From an uncultured Eubacteriales bacterium (GTDB lineage Bacteria; Bacillota; Clostridia; Oscillospirales; Oscillospiraceae): a stretch of DNA of 6,510 nucleotides. Each line of letters begins with the position of its first letter. The stretch's first letter is position 1. The notes under the pieces are model-generated. The model did no database searches and was not told the DNA's origin. It saw only the letters and a list, made by a program, of their open reading frames with translations. The position numbers were made by a program, and so were the translations under genes. Positions 1-6,344 of the stretch are shown piece by piece. Location of the stretch: contig CAJKSU010000164.1 of the NCBI GenBank assembly GCA_905202605.1, forward strand, positions 1 through 6,510. The letters run 5' to 3'.

Positions 1-2
1 GC

Positions 3-1025
3 TACCGGAACCTGAACGGCAAGAAAATCGCCCACACCACCATGTCCAATATGATTTCCAATCCCAAATACAAGGGCTACTACGTCGGCAACAAGGTCAA
101 AGTGGTGGATATGTTCACCAAGAAACAGAAATTTCTCCCGCCGGAGGAATGGGTCATGTTCAAGGATGAAACCGGCCAGATCGTCCCAGCCATCGTCTCC
201 GAGGAGCTGTGGGAAAAGGCCTATGCGGTTTTGCTGCGCAGAAGCGAGGATGTAAAAAACCGGCAGGGCATCTGCAATCACGCCAATCTGCTCACCGGCA
301 AGCTCTTCTGCACCCACTGCGGCACCGCCTACTACCGCCGGGAATCCAAGGACAAGCTGGGCAACCAAAACAGCAAATGGGTCTGCTCCAACAAAATCAA
401 ATCCGGCGCGGATGCCTGCGACTCCTTCCCCATCTACGAAAAGGAGCTGGTGCCTTTGCTCTTTGAGGTGTTCCGGGACACCCGGCAGGCTTCCGCCGCC
501 ATGATTGCGGAGTACGAGCGAATGTACCGCAGCATGACCTGTGACGGCAATCTGGAAAAGAAAATCGAGGAAGTCCAGACAAACATTGACCTTGCCAAAA
601 AGAAGAAGTCCAAGCTATTGGAGCTGGTGACCCTGGAGAGCATCACACCAGCGGATTTCAAGGCCATGACCGCCCAGTGTAACCAGGAAATCAAATCCGG
701 CGAGCAGGCGCTCCTGGAGCTGAAAGACCAGCAGGAATCCAGCGAGGAGTTCCGTGCCAATATGGAGCACCTTCGCAAAGTCCTTCGAGATGCGGAGAAG
801 CAGTGCCAGACCGAGGCCATCACCAAGGATTTCATTGACATCTTCATCGACAGGATTTATGTCACTCCGGAGGATGATAACACTCTGCGGCTGGACATCA
901 AGATTTTCACCGGCGATACCTGTGAAAAATACCTGGGGAAGCTAAAACGGCGGGCAAATCCCGCGGGTTCTACGGGTCACACGTTCAAGAAGATGATCGA
1001 GGCTTACGAGCAGGGTCTGCAGTAA
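3..1025 (+). CDS. Large serine recombinase, C-terminal part (5' end outside window)
   Basis: Site-specific DNA recombinase of the large serine family, which integrates and excises mobile elements; here only the last 340 residues are visible. The reading frame is open from base 3, before the first ATG at 42, and the upstream residues fit the family, so the ATG is internal and the gene starts off the left edge. The N-terminal catalytic resolvase domain with the active serine is therefore not seen. Visible in order: the end of the recombinase domain (SNPKYKGYY, near 54-83); a zinc ribbon with CxxC at 309-320 and further cysteines at 384-386 and 417-419; a charged coiled-coil stretch (about 555-780); and a C-terminal segment with FIDIFIDRIYV (about 834-866), as in TnpX/TndX-like recombinases. 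No frameshift is seen. It ends at a strong terminator and converges on the sugar operon. Family call is firm; which element it moves is unknown. Confidence 0.93.
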   Translation, partial: YRNLNGKKIAHTTMSNMISNPKYKGYYVGNKVKVVDMFTKKQKFLPPEEWVMFKDETGQIVPAIVSEELWEKAYAVLLRRSEDVKNRQGICNHANLLTGKLFCTHCGTAYYRRESKDKLGNQNSKWVCSNKIKSGADACDSFPIYEKELVPLLFEVFRDTRQASAAMIAEYERMYRSMTCDGNLEKKIEEVQTNIDLAKKKKSKLLELVTLESITPADFKAMTAQCNQEIKSGEQALLELKDQQESSEEFRANMEHLRKVLRDAEKQCQTEAITKDFIDIFIDRIYVTPEDDNTLRLDIKIFTGDTCEKYLGKLKRRANPAGSTGHTFKKMIEAYEQGLQ

Positions 1026-1032
1026 ACGCAAA

Positions 1033-1064
1033 CAGGGCGCTCTTTTGGAGCGCCCTGCCTTTTT
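1033..1064 (+). terminator. Intrinsic terminator of the recombinase gene, possibly bidirectional
   Basis: A perfect 10-bp stem (cagggcgctc at 1033-1042 paired with gagcgccctg at 1048-1057) closes a 5-nt loop and is followed by CC and five T (1060-1064). It lies 7 nt after the recombinase stop codon. Read on the minus strand, the same stem is followed by tttgcgttt, a weak T-rich run. It is also the first strong hairpin after the end of the oxidoreductase gene, so it may stop both converging transcripts. Confidence 0.9.
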
Positions 1065-1065
1065 A

Positions 1066-1125
1066 TGCCGTGTTAAATTAGTCGCGTTCACTTGTAAGGA
1101 TGACGTGCTCAAGCAGAAAATCGCA
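1066..1125. other. Candidate interval for the mobile-element end (attachment site)
   Basis: This 60-bp non-coding stretch lies between the recombinase terminator and the stop codon of the chromosomal-looking oxidoreductase gene. Large serine recombinase genes commonly sit at one end of their element, so the element-chromosome junction may fall here. No inverted repeat, direct repeat or recognisable core was seen, and the other end of the element is outside the window. The call rests on position only. Confidence 0.25.
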
Positions 1126-2166
1126 TTATTCTACATCCACCAGAGCGCTGCCCATTTCCGCGCTTTTTTCACAGGCAAACAGAGCGCGCATGGCATTCAG
1201 CACACTCTGCGCCGGAATTTCAGGCTGTGTATCCTTCACCAGGCAATCCACAAACCGCTCTATAACGCCCGATGCCGTCTGATTATCATTTGTCTGGATG
1301 GTATCCGTGTCATAATACTCTTTCTCACGGGCGCCGCGCTCGATCACAATGGAATGCTCCGGATTCCGGTAAATGTGCATTGCGCCCAAAGAGCCATATA
1401 TAGACGTGGAATTATCCTCACAGCCGTAGTTTGTCCAGCTGGCATTCATGGTGCCGATAACATTGTTTTCCATGACGAAGGTGCAAAACGCATTGTCATC
1501 TACGGTAATTGGCGTTCCGTCCGGGTATTTCTTCTGAAGCGTCCCCAGAACGGCAGAAGCCTTCACGACTCTCTGTCCCAACAAGTAAATCATCAGATCC
1601 GTTTTATGAACGCCCAAATCAGCCATGGCGCCGAAATGGCTGCGATTTTTGTCCATAAACCAGGAATTTCTTCCATCGACGCTCCAATTATCCGCGCCGG
1701 AATGGGAAAAGCTTGTCCGGAAAGTGATCACATCCCCAATCGCGCCGCTGCACAGCAGCTCCCTGGCCTTTTGGTGTGCCGGTGTCAACCGCTGATTCTG
1801 GCCGATCATCAGCTTTTTCCCTGTCTGCTCCGCAGTCTGTACCATGGCTTCGCAATCCTGGAGCGTAACCGCCATCGGCTTCTCACATAGGACATGCTTC
1901 CCGGCTTTCAGGGCGGCGATCGTAATCTCCGCATGGGTAAAATTGGGTGTCAGGACACTGACCGCTTCGATCTGCGGATCCGCCAGCAGCCCCTGGTAGC
2001 TTCCGTAAGCCTTCGTGCCATACTGGTCGGCAAGCTCCTGCGCACGCTGTAAGTTCACATCAAAGAAACCGCATAGTTTCGCATTGGCATTGGCCGCATA
2101 CTCCGGAATATGCCGCATCTGGGCAATCTTTCCGCAACCGATAATGCCGATTGCTATTTTTTTCAT
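1126..2166 (-). CDS. Gfo/Idh/MocA family NAD(P)-dependent oxidoreductase
   Basis: A 346-residue cytoplasmic oxidoreductase of the family that includes inositol 2-dehydrogenase, glucose-fructose oxidoreductase and glycoside 3-dehydrogenases; it would oxidise a sugar or cyclitol hydroxyl to a ketone, or the reverse. Visible: an N-terminal Rossmann fold with GCGKIA at residues 10-15; Asp36 at the end of the second strand, which in this fold usually favours NAD over NADP; the family EKP motif at 95-97 with catalytic Lys96; and the D-x-G-x-H-x-x-D signature (Asp183, His187, Asp190) of the C-terminal domain, with His187 the likely acid/base. Length is normal and no motif is missing. The start is supported by AGGAGG at 2173-2178, 6 nt before ATG. 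It follows the 2179-3201 gene by 12 nt and is the last gene of the operon. Family is firm; substrate is not determined, and inositol or 3-oxo-glycoside chemistry are the main candidates. Confidence 0.93.
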   Translation of the reverse strand: MKKIAIGIIGCGKIAQMRHIPEYAANANAKLCGFFDVNLQRAQELADQYGTKAYGSYQGLLADPQIEAVSVLTPNFTHAEITIAALKAGKHVLCEKPMAVTLQDCEAMVQTAEQTGKKLMIGQNQRLTPAHQKARELLCSGAIGDVITFRTSFSHSGADNWSVDGRNSWFMDKNRSHFGAMADLGVHKTDLMIYLLGQRVVKASAVLGTLQKKYPDGTPITVDDNAFCTFVMENNVIGTMNASWTNYGCEDNSTSIYGSLGAMHIYRNPEHSIVIERGAREKEYYDTDTIQTNDNQTASGVIERFVDCLVKDTQPEIPAQSVLNAMRALFACEKSAEMGSALVDVE

Positions 2167-2178
2167 CTGCGGCCTCCT

Positions 2179-3201
2179 TTACTCCGTCCAGCCATACTCT
2201 TGCAGGCGCTTTACTTTTCCGGCATGTGTTTTCTTCTGCCAGCTCTGCTCTTGGGGGTCTTCGTCCATAGGCAGATTGTCATGCAAAAATTTCACAGCCT
2301 TCGGCAGCGCATCCGGAATGCTCAGCACTTCGCATTCCATCTCAATGCTTGCGACATAGTCATAGCCGCAGCGGCGAAGCTCCGCAAAAACATTACGCCA
2401 AAATTCCGGCCCATGTCCGTAGCCGATGCTGCGGAAATTCCAGCTGCGCTTTCTGGGTTCATCGAAATAAGCGGTGTTGATCAGTCCGTTCTCCCGAACC
2501 ATAGCTTCATCCAGATGGATGTCCTTGGCGTGCATATGATAGATCATGCCTTCCAGTTCCCGAATCACAAGGATCGGATCCATTCGCTGCCAGAGCAAAT
2601 GGCTGAAGTCTAGGTTCACACCGATTTCCTCACCGCACGCCTCCCGCAGGCGCTTCAGGCTTCTGGGATTATAGCAGCACTGACCCGGATGCAGCTCCAG
2701 TCCAATGCGGTCTATTCCGTGCTCTCTTGCAAATGCCGTAAACTCCCTCCAGAAAGGCAGAAGCTTTTCGTTCCACTGCCAGGCGTACATCTGGGCATAG
2801 TCCATAGGCCAGCCGACGGTAACCCAGTTGGCCAGAGACGCTCCCTCCCAATCCCCGGGGCAGCCGGAGAAGCAGTTGATATTCCGCAGACCCAGCTTCT
2901 CGGCCAGCAGTACGGCGTTTTTCATGGAGCGAACACTGAGTTCCCTTGTTGCCTCATTGGGGGATACGGGATTACCGTGGCAGGACAGCGCGGAAATTTC
3001 CAGACCGTTGTCGGCAATACAGCCACGAAACGCGTCCAGCCTGCTTTCACTTGCCAGCAACTCCTCGGGGTTACAATGGGCAAATCCGCTTTCCTCACCG
3101 CAGCCCAGCTCGATCATATCAATACCGGCATCCCGGATTTTTTTCGCGGCAACCTCAAAAGGATACTCCCGGAACGCATTGGTATAAATACCTGTTTTCA
3201 T
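2179..3201 (-). CDS. Sugar phosphate isomerase/epimerase family TIM-barrel enzyme (paralog B of tandem pair)
   Basis: A 340-residue cytoplasmic enzyme of the xylose isomerase-like TIM-barrel superfamily (IolE, YcjR and D-tagatose 3-epimerase relatives), acting on keto sugars or keto cyclitols with a divalent metal. The four expected metal ligands are present: Glu169 (LELHPG), Asp198 (NLDFSH), His224 (HMHAKD) and Glu287 (SIEME). The frame is open 23 codons further upstream to 3270, but ATG at 3201 is preferred: it has AGGAGG at 3212-3217, it forms an ATGA overlap with the stop of the previous gene, and its N-terminus MKTGIYTN matches the neighbour's MKLGILTN. With this start it is exactly as long as that neighbour and aligns without gaps to it. 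The overlap implies translational coupling. Role is inferred: an epimerase, isomerase or dehydratase on the ketone handled by the downstream oxidoreductase. Exact reaction unknown. Confidence 0.9.
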   Translation of the reverse strand: MKTGIYTNAFREYPFEVAAKKIRDAGIDMIELGCGEESGFAHCNPEELLASESRLDAFRGCIADNGLEISALSCHGNPVSPNEATRELSVRSMKNAVLLAEKLGLRNINCFSGCPGDWEGASLANWVTVGWPMDYAQMYAWQWNEKLLPFWREFTAFAREHGIDRIGLELHPGQCCYNPRSLKRLREACGEEIGVNLDFSHLLWQRMDPILVIRELEGMIYHMHAKDIHLDEAMVRENGLINTAYFDEPRKRSWNFRSIGYGHGPEFWRNVFAELRRCGYDYVASIEMECEVLSIPDALPKAVKFLHDNLPMDEDPQEQSWQKKTHAGKVKRLQEYGWTE

Positions 3202-4220
3202 CTGACTGTTCCCTCCTTTGCCGGCAGGAAAGTTCTCTGATAATCCCGGATGGATTCCTTCCACCAGCATTCGGAAGCCTGCTCCCGAACAATAATCTGC
3301 TTCAGAAATGCCACACTCTTACGGATACCTTCATCCTGTCCAATGGTGTTGTCCTCGTGTTCAATGCTGATTGCGCCGTCATAGCCTGTCTGCGCCAGAG
3401 CGGTCATAATTTTTCTCCAGTAGGATACGCTCGTCCCATTTCCGGGGATGCGGAAAGCGAAGGGCGTATACTTGTCACCGAAGGCACCCATAGGCGAGAA
3501 GAAGCCGTTTTTCCCCATCTCCACCTCATCCACATAGGTATCCTTGGCATGGAAATGGTAGATGCAGCCGGAAAGCTTCCGGATTGCCGTAGGAATGTCA
3601 ATTCCCTGCCAGATTAGGTGGCTGGGATCGAAATTCGCACCGATCTCCGGGCCGCAGGCCTCCCGCAGGCGCAGCAGCGTCTCCGGATTGTACACGCAAA
3701 AGCCCGGATGCATCTCAATGGCAATTTTATTCACATGGTGCTCTCTTGCGAAGGCGCAAAACTCCTTCCAGTAGGGAATCAGCACCTTTTCCCACTGATA
3801 GCGATTTGCCGCCACCGCGTCAAAGGGCCATACAGTCGTTGTCCAGTGGGGGTATTTTGCATTTTCTTCGCTGCCGGGGCAGCCGGAAAAGCAGCAGATG
3901 GTATCCACGCCCATTCGCTCCGCCATCAGCACGCCATTGCGCATAATCCGATCGTAGCGCTGTGCAATTTCGGGGATGGGATGTACAGGGTTGCCGTGGC
4001 AGGAAAATGCACTGATTTGCAGTCCGGACGCCTGAATGGATTTCCGGAAAGCTTCCATTTTCTCATCGTCATGCAGCAGGATTTCGGGATCGCAATGATG
4101 GGTGCCCGGCGTACCGCCGCAGCCAATCTCCACCATTTCCATTCCCATTCCCTTGAAATATGCCAACGCTTCATCCAATGACAGGTTACAGACCACATTG
4201 GTAAGTATTCCCAGTTTCAT
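3198..4220 (-). CDS. Sugar phosphate isomerase/epimerase family TIM-barrel enzyme (paralog A of tandem pair)
   Basis: A 340-residue cytoplasmic barrel enzyme of the same superfamily as its two neighbours. Metal ligands are in place: Glu169 (IEMHPG), Asp198 (NFDPSH), His224 (HFHAKD) and Glu287 (SIEHED), at the same residue numbers as in the next gene. Hand alignment to that gene needs no gap and gives about 135 identities in 340 (about 40 percent). Shared blocks include SCHGNPV at 73-79, CFSGCPG at 110-116, FARE at 157-160 and LREACG at 185-190. Differences concentrate at residues 241-265 and in the last 30 residues. The start has AGGAG at 4229-4233, 8 nt before ATG, and lies 3 nt after the stop of the preceding gene. 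Expected to turn over a keto-sugar or keto-cyclitol intermediate; substrate and reaction type (epimerisation, isomerisation or dehydration) cannot be told from sequence. Confidence 0.9.
   Translation of the reverse strand: MKLGILTNVVCNLSLDEALAYFKGMGMEMVEIGCGGTPGTHHCDPEILLHDDEKMEAFRKSIQASGLQISAFSCHGNPVHPIPEIAQRYDRIMRNGVLMAERMGVDTICCFSGCPGSEENAKYPHWTTTVWPFDAVAANRYQWEKVLIPYWKEFCAFAREHHVNKIAIEMHPGFCVYNPETLLRLREACGPEIGANFDPSHLIWQGIDIPTAIRKLSGCIYHFHAKDTYVDEVEMGKNGFFSPMGAFGDKYTPFAFRIPGNGTSVSYWRKIMTALAQTGYDGAISIEHEDNTIGQDEGIRKSVAFLKQIIVREQASECWWKESIRDYQRTFLPAKEGTVR
3212..3217 (-). promoter_or_regulatory. Ribosome binding site that fixes the start at 3201
   Basis: AGGAGG on the minus strand, 10 nt before ATG 3201-3199 and inside the 3' end of the upstream gene. 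Together with the ATGA stop/start overlap at 3198-3201 it argues for this start over the in-frame upstream start at 3270. Confidence 0.85.
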
Positions 4221-4223
4221 AAG

Positions 4224-5153
4224 TCACGCTCCTGTTCCGGTAGGAATATATTGGGATATGTTTCGATAGGCAAGGGCTATGCCCTTGCGAATCGCAGCAT
4301 CATTTTCTTCAAAATTGCGATCCTCCACTTCAATGCAGGCGCTTCCGGCAAAGTGGATATCGTACAGCGCGCTACAGAATCTCGCCCAGTCAATATCGCC
4401 TAGGCCAGGAAGCTTCGGTGCCATAAACTCCAAAGGATACGCCATGCGACCTACCCGATCCAGTCTGTCCCGGAAAATATGGGTATCCTTCAGGTGCACA
4501 TGGAAAATCTTATCCGCATAGGTGTAAAGGGGGCGAATGTAATCCATATCCAGAATAACGCAGTGACTGGGGTCATAATTGAGTCCCAGGAAGCCGCTGT
4601 CGATTCGCCGGAAGATGTCATCCCAGATTGCCGGAGTGCTGGCAAGGTTATTTCCTCCGGGCCATTCGTCCCTTGAAAAAATCATGGGGCAGTTTTCGAT
4701 GGCAATCCGTACCCTTTTCTCCTCTGCCAGCTTTATAATGGGAGTCCAGACCTTCTCATAAAGCTCCAGATTATCCTCAACGGTTTTGAACCGATCCCGG
4801 CCAATGAAGGTATTGACCAAACCGATTCCCGTCTCGGCTGCCACATCAATCAGGCGGCAGATATGCTTTACCGCCAGGGCACGCTCCGCCTCATTGGGGG
4901 ATAAGGGATTCGGATAGTAGGCCAGGGCGCAGACCTGGACTCCTTTTTCTCGGGCATAGTTGAGCTCGGACTCGATCTGTTCCATTCTCAACGCATCCAC
5001 ATCAAGGTGGGTCACGCCGGCATATCTGCGCGTGGCCCCCTGTTTTGGCCAGCAGGCGGTTTCCATCGTCTCAAATCCGATCTCTGCACACAGATCCACC
5101 GCCTGCCGGAAATTTTTTTCTGCCAAAATTGCAGACAACAGTCCAAGTTTCAT
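4224..5153 (-). CDS. Sugar phosphate isomerase/epimerase family TIM-barrel enzyme (third, divergent copy)
   Basis: A 309-residue member of the same metal-dependent barrel superfamily, clearly more distant than the other two. Ligands are Glu153 (IENCPM), Asp194 (NYDPSH), His220 (HVHLKD) and Glu275 (CIEVED). The spacing from Glu to Asp is 41 residues, against 29 in the tandem pair, because of a longer stretch after the first ligand (about 158-180, WPGGNN followed by a helix with IWDDIFRR). ENCPM and NYDPSH occur in many IolE-like and 3-oxo-sugar epimerase-like proteins. A TTG codon two codons earlier (5159) is possible, but ATG 5153 has GGAG 8 nt upstream and gives an MKLG start like the neighbours. 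It is the first enzyme gene after the binding-protein gene, 82 nt downstream of it and just after a hairpin. Likely a cytoplasmic epimerase, isomerase or dehydratase in the same pathway; exact step unknown. Confidence 0.88.
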   Translation of the reverse strand: MKLGLLSAILAEKNFRQAVDLCAEIGFETMETACWPKQGATRRYAGVTHLDVDALRMEQIESELNYAREKGVQVCALAYYPNPLSPNEAERALAVKHICRLIDVAAETGIGLVNTFIGRDRFKTVEDNLELYEKVWTPIIKLAEEKRVRIAIENCPMIFSRDEWPGGNNLASTPAIWDDIFRRIDSGFLGLNYDPSHCVILDMDYIRPLYTYADKIFHVHLKDTHIFRDRLDRVGRMAYPLEFMAPKLPGLGDIDWARFCSALYDIHFAGSACIEVEDRNFEENDAAIRKGIALAYRNISQYIPTGTGA

Positions 5154-5161
5154 AAGCAAAT

Positions 5162-5165
5162 CTCC
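5162..5165 (-). promoter_or_regulatory. Ribosome binding site choosing ATG 5153 over TTG 5159
   Basis: GGAG on the minus strand (in cggagat) lies 8 nt before ATG 5153-5151 but only 2 nt before the alternative TTG 5159-5157, which is too close. This supports the shorter protein. Confidence 0.7.
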
Positions 5166-5178
5166 GATTTCTTAATAT

Positions 5179-5209
5179 GTGGGTCCGGAAATATGTTTTC
5201 CGGGCCCAC
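5179..5209 (-). promoter_or_regulatory. Intercistronic hairpin between the binding-protein and first enzyme genes
   Basis: Arms 5179-5191 and 5197-5209 form a 13-position stem around a 5-nt loop. On the minus-strand RNA 12 positions pair and one is a C-A mismatch; on the plus strand that position is a G-U wobble. The stem is GC-rich but is followed in the transcript by auauuaagaaauc, not a U-tract, so it does not look like a full intrinsic terminator. A hairpin at the 3' end of a binding-protein gene commonly protects that part of the message from decay, giving more binding protein than downstream enzyme. That role is inferred. Confidence 0.65.
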
Positions 5210-5235
5210 TTTGACTATGCTTCTAAAATAGACGC

Positions 5236-6321
5236 TTACAGAATCTCACACATTTCTTCCAGATTATCCGTGGTGATGTCCAGCCAGGCATTGCCGTAGA
5301 TGTTGGTCCCGTCAACGGTAATGCTGTGGTAGCCGTCAAAGCCCAAGTCATCGCCGGTCTGAATGGTCTGTCCCTCGATCAGCCGCTTGCCAACCTCATA
5401 GGCAGCATACTGGGCAGCACCGGGGTACCACATGGCACCGTAGACGATCGTGCCGGACTCATAGTAGGTCTTCTGTCCGGAAGCGGTACCGACGGCCAGA
5501 ACCTTCACGGAATCCTGCATTCCCAGTTCTTCAATGGCGCGGCAAACACCGGCGACACAGGAGCTGGAGCCGATATAGAAGACCTGTACATCAGGATTTG
5601 CCTGCAGGAACTGCTTTGCCATGGTGTAGGAGGTATCGGAGTTCGCGCCGCCCTCCAGAGGAACAACGTTTTCACCGTCCATGTCGTTCATGCAGACCAT
5701 GTCCGGATAGCTCTCATTGGCGTGTGCGAAGAAAGCCTTGGCCCATGCCATGTGTGCAGGAGTGGTCAAAGTACCAACAACCAGAGCATACTTTGCGTCA
5801 TTGCCGATGAGCTCGGCACACTTGTCGGCAAAGTTGGTGCCGAAAGCTTCGTTGCTGAATGCATCGACGTTGAAGTCAATGTTGGTCAGGCCGGTGCCCT
5901 CGTGAGTCACGACCTTCGTACCCTGGTTCCGCGCCTGCTTCAGCAGAGCATCGCAGGCATCCGCAGCGATAGGAACGACAGTCAGGATGTCAGGCTGCAA
6001 GGCAATGGCGTCTTCCAGACACTGCAGCTGGGCAGCAGAGTCCATGGAGGTCGGTCCAATGTAGTGATGCTCGGCGCCGTTTTCTTCCGCCCACTTGGTT
6101 CCTTCCCAGTCCATGGAATCGAACCAGTTGCTGCCGATGGCCTTAACGACGGTTGCTACGACCAGCTTCTTCTGAGGCGCTTCCGCGGCCTGCTGGTCTT
6201 CCTGGGCAGTCGTGGCAGCAGCCGCTGCCTGGGTGGTCTGGGTCGTTCCGCTGCCGGATCCACATGCGGTCAGGCCGAGGATCATGCAAAGAACAAGAAC
6301 CATTGCGATGAGTTTTTTCAT
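5236..6321 (-). CDS. Sugar ABC transporter substrate-binding lipoprotein (LsrB/RhaS-like)
   Basis: A 361-residue extracellular, membrane-anchored solute-binding protein for an ABC importer of sugars. The N-terminus is a lipoprotein signal: Lys2-Lys3, a hydrophobic core, and lipobox LTAC with the lipidated cysteine at 20. Residues 21-50 are a Thr/Ala/Gln-rich linker. From about 53 the protein follows the periplasmic-binding-protein fold of the ribose/LsrB/RhaS group (Peripla_BP_4), with Lys60, Trp66, the VVTHEGTG hinge stretch near 137-144, and a C-terminal VGTASGQK...GTIVYGAMW segment (278-298) matching the LsrB arrangement. By hand alignment Lys60 matches the AI-2-binding Lys of LsrB, but the Asp-Gln pair and the Pro-x-Ala are replaced (Ala189-His190; Gly251-Ser-Ser), so AI-2 is unlikely. 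AGGAGG lies 8 nt before ATG. It follows a probable permease gene and precedes the enzyme genes. Ligand unknown; a sugar, glycoside or cyclitol is inferred from the operon. Confidence 0.92.
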   Translation of the reverse strand: MKKLIAMVLVLCMILGLTACGSGSGTTQTTQAAAAATTAQEDQQAAEAPQKKLVVATVVKAIGSNWFDSMDWEGTKWAEENGAEHHYIGPTSMDSAAQLQCLEDAIALQPDILTVVPIAADACDALLKQARNQGTKVVTHEGTGLTNIDFNVDAFSNEAFGTNFADKCAELIGNDAKYALVVGTLTTPAHMAWAKAFFAHANESYPDMVCMNDMDGENVVPLEGGANSDTSYTMAKQFLQANPDVQVFYIGSSSCVAGVCRAIEELGMQDSVKVLAVGTASGQKTYYESGTIVYGAMWYPGAAQYAAYEVGKRLIEGQTIQTGDDLGFDGYHSITVDGTNIYGNAWLDITTDNLEEMCEIL

Positions 6322-6329
6322 TTGTGTTT

Positions 6330-6335
6330 CCTCCT
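6330..6335 (-). promoter_or_regulatory. Strong ribosome binding site of the binding-protein gene
   Basis: AGGAGG on the minus strand with an 8-nt spacer to ATG 6321-6319, a near-ideal site consistent with high expression of a binding protein and fixing the start ahead of a complete lipoprotein signal. Confidence 0.85.
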
Positions 6336-6344
6336 GATTTTTAT

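Noticed and set aside
42..44. ATG at 42 as the start of a short recombinase-like gene
   Set aside because: The frame is open to the left edge and the residues before it continue the recombinase domain, so the gene is truncated by the window, not by a late start.
1045..1890. Plus-strand open frame (281 codons) antisense to the oxidoreductase gene
   Set aside because: It begins inside the recombinase terminator and its translation has no family features, while the minus strand has all Gfo/Idh/MocA motifs.
3202..3270. N-terminal extension of the 2179-3201 gene to an in-frame start at 3270
   Set aside because: The extra 23 residues overlap the upstream gene, do not match the paralogs, and ATG 3201 has AGGAGG and an ATGA overlap.
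5236..6321. Binding protein as an AI-2 (LsrB) receptor
   Set aside because: Most of the LsrB AI-2 contact residues are replaced in a hand alignment, and no lsrK, lsrF or lsrG homolog is visible in the window.
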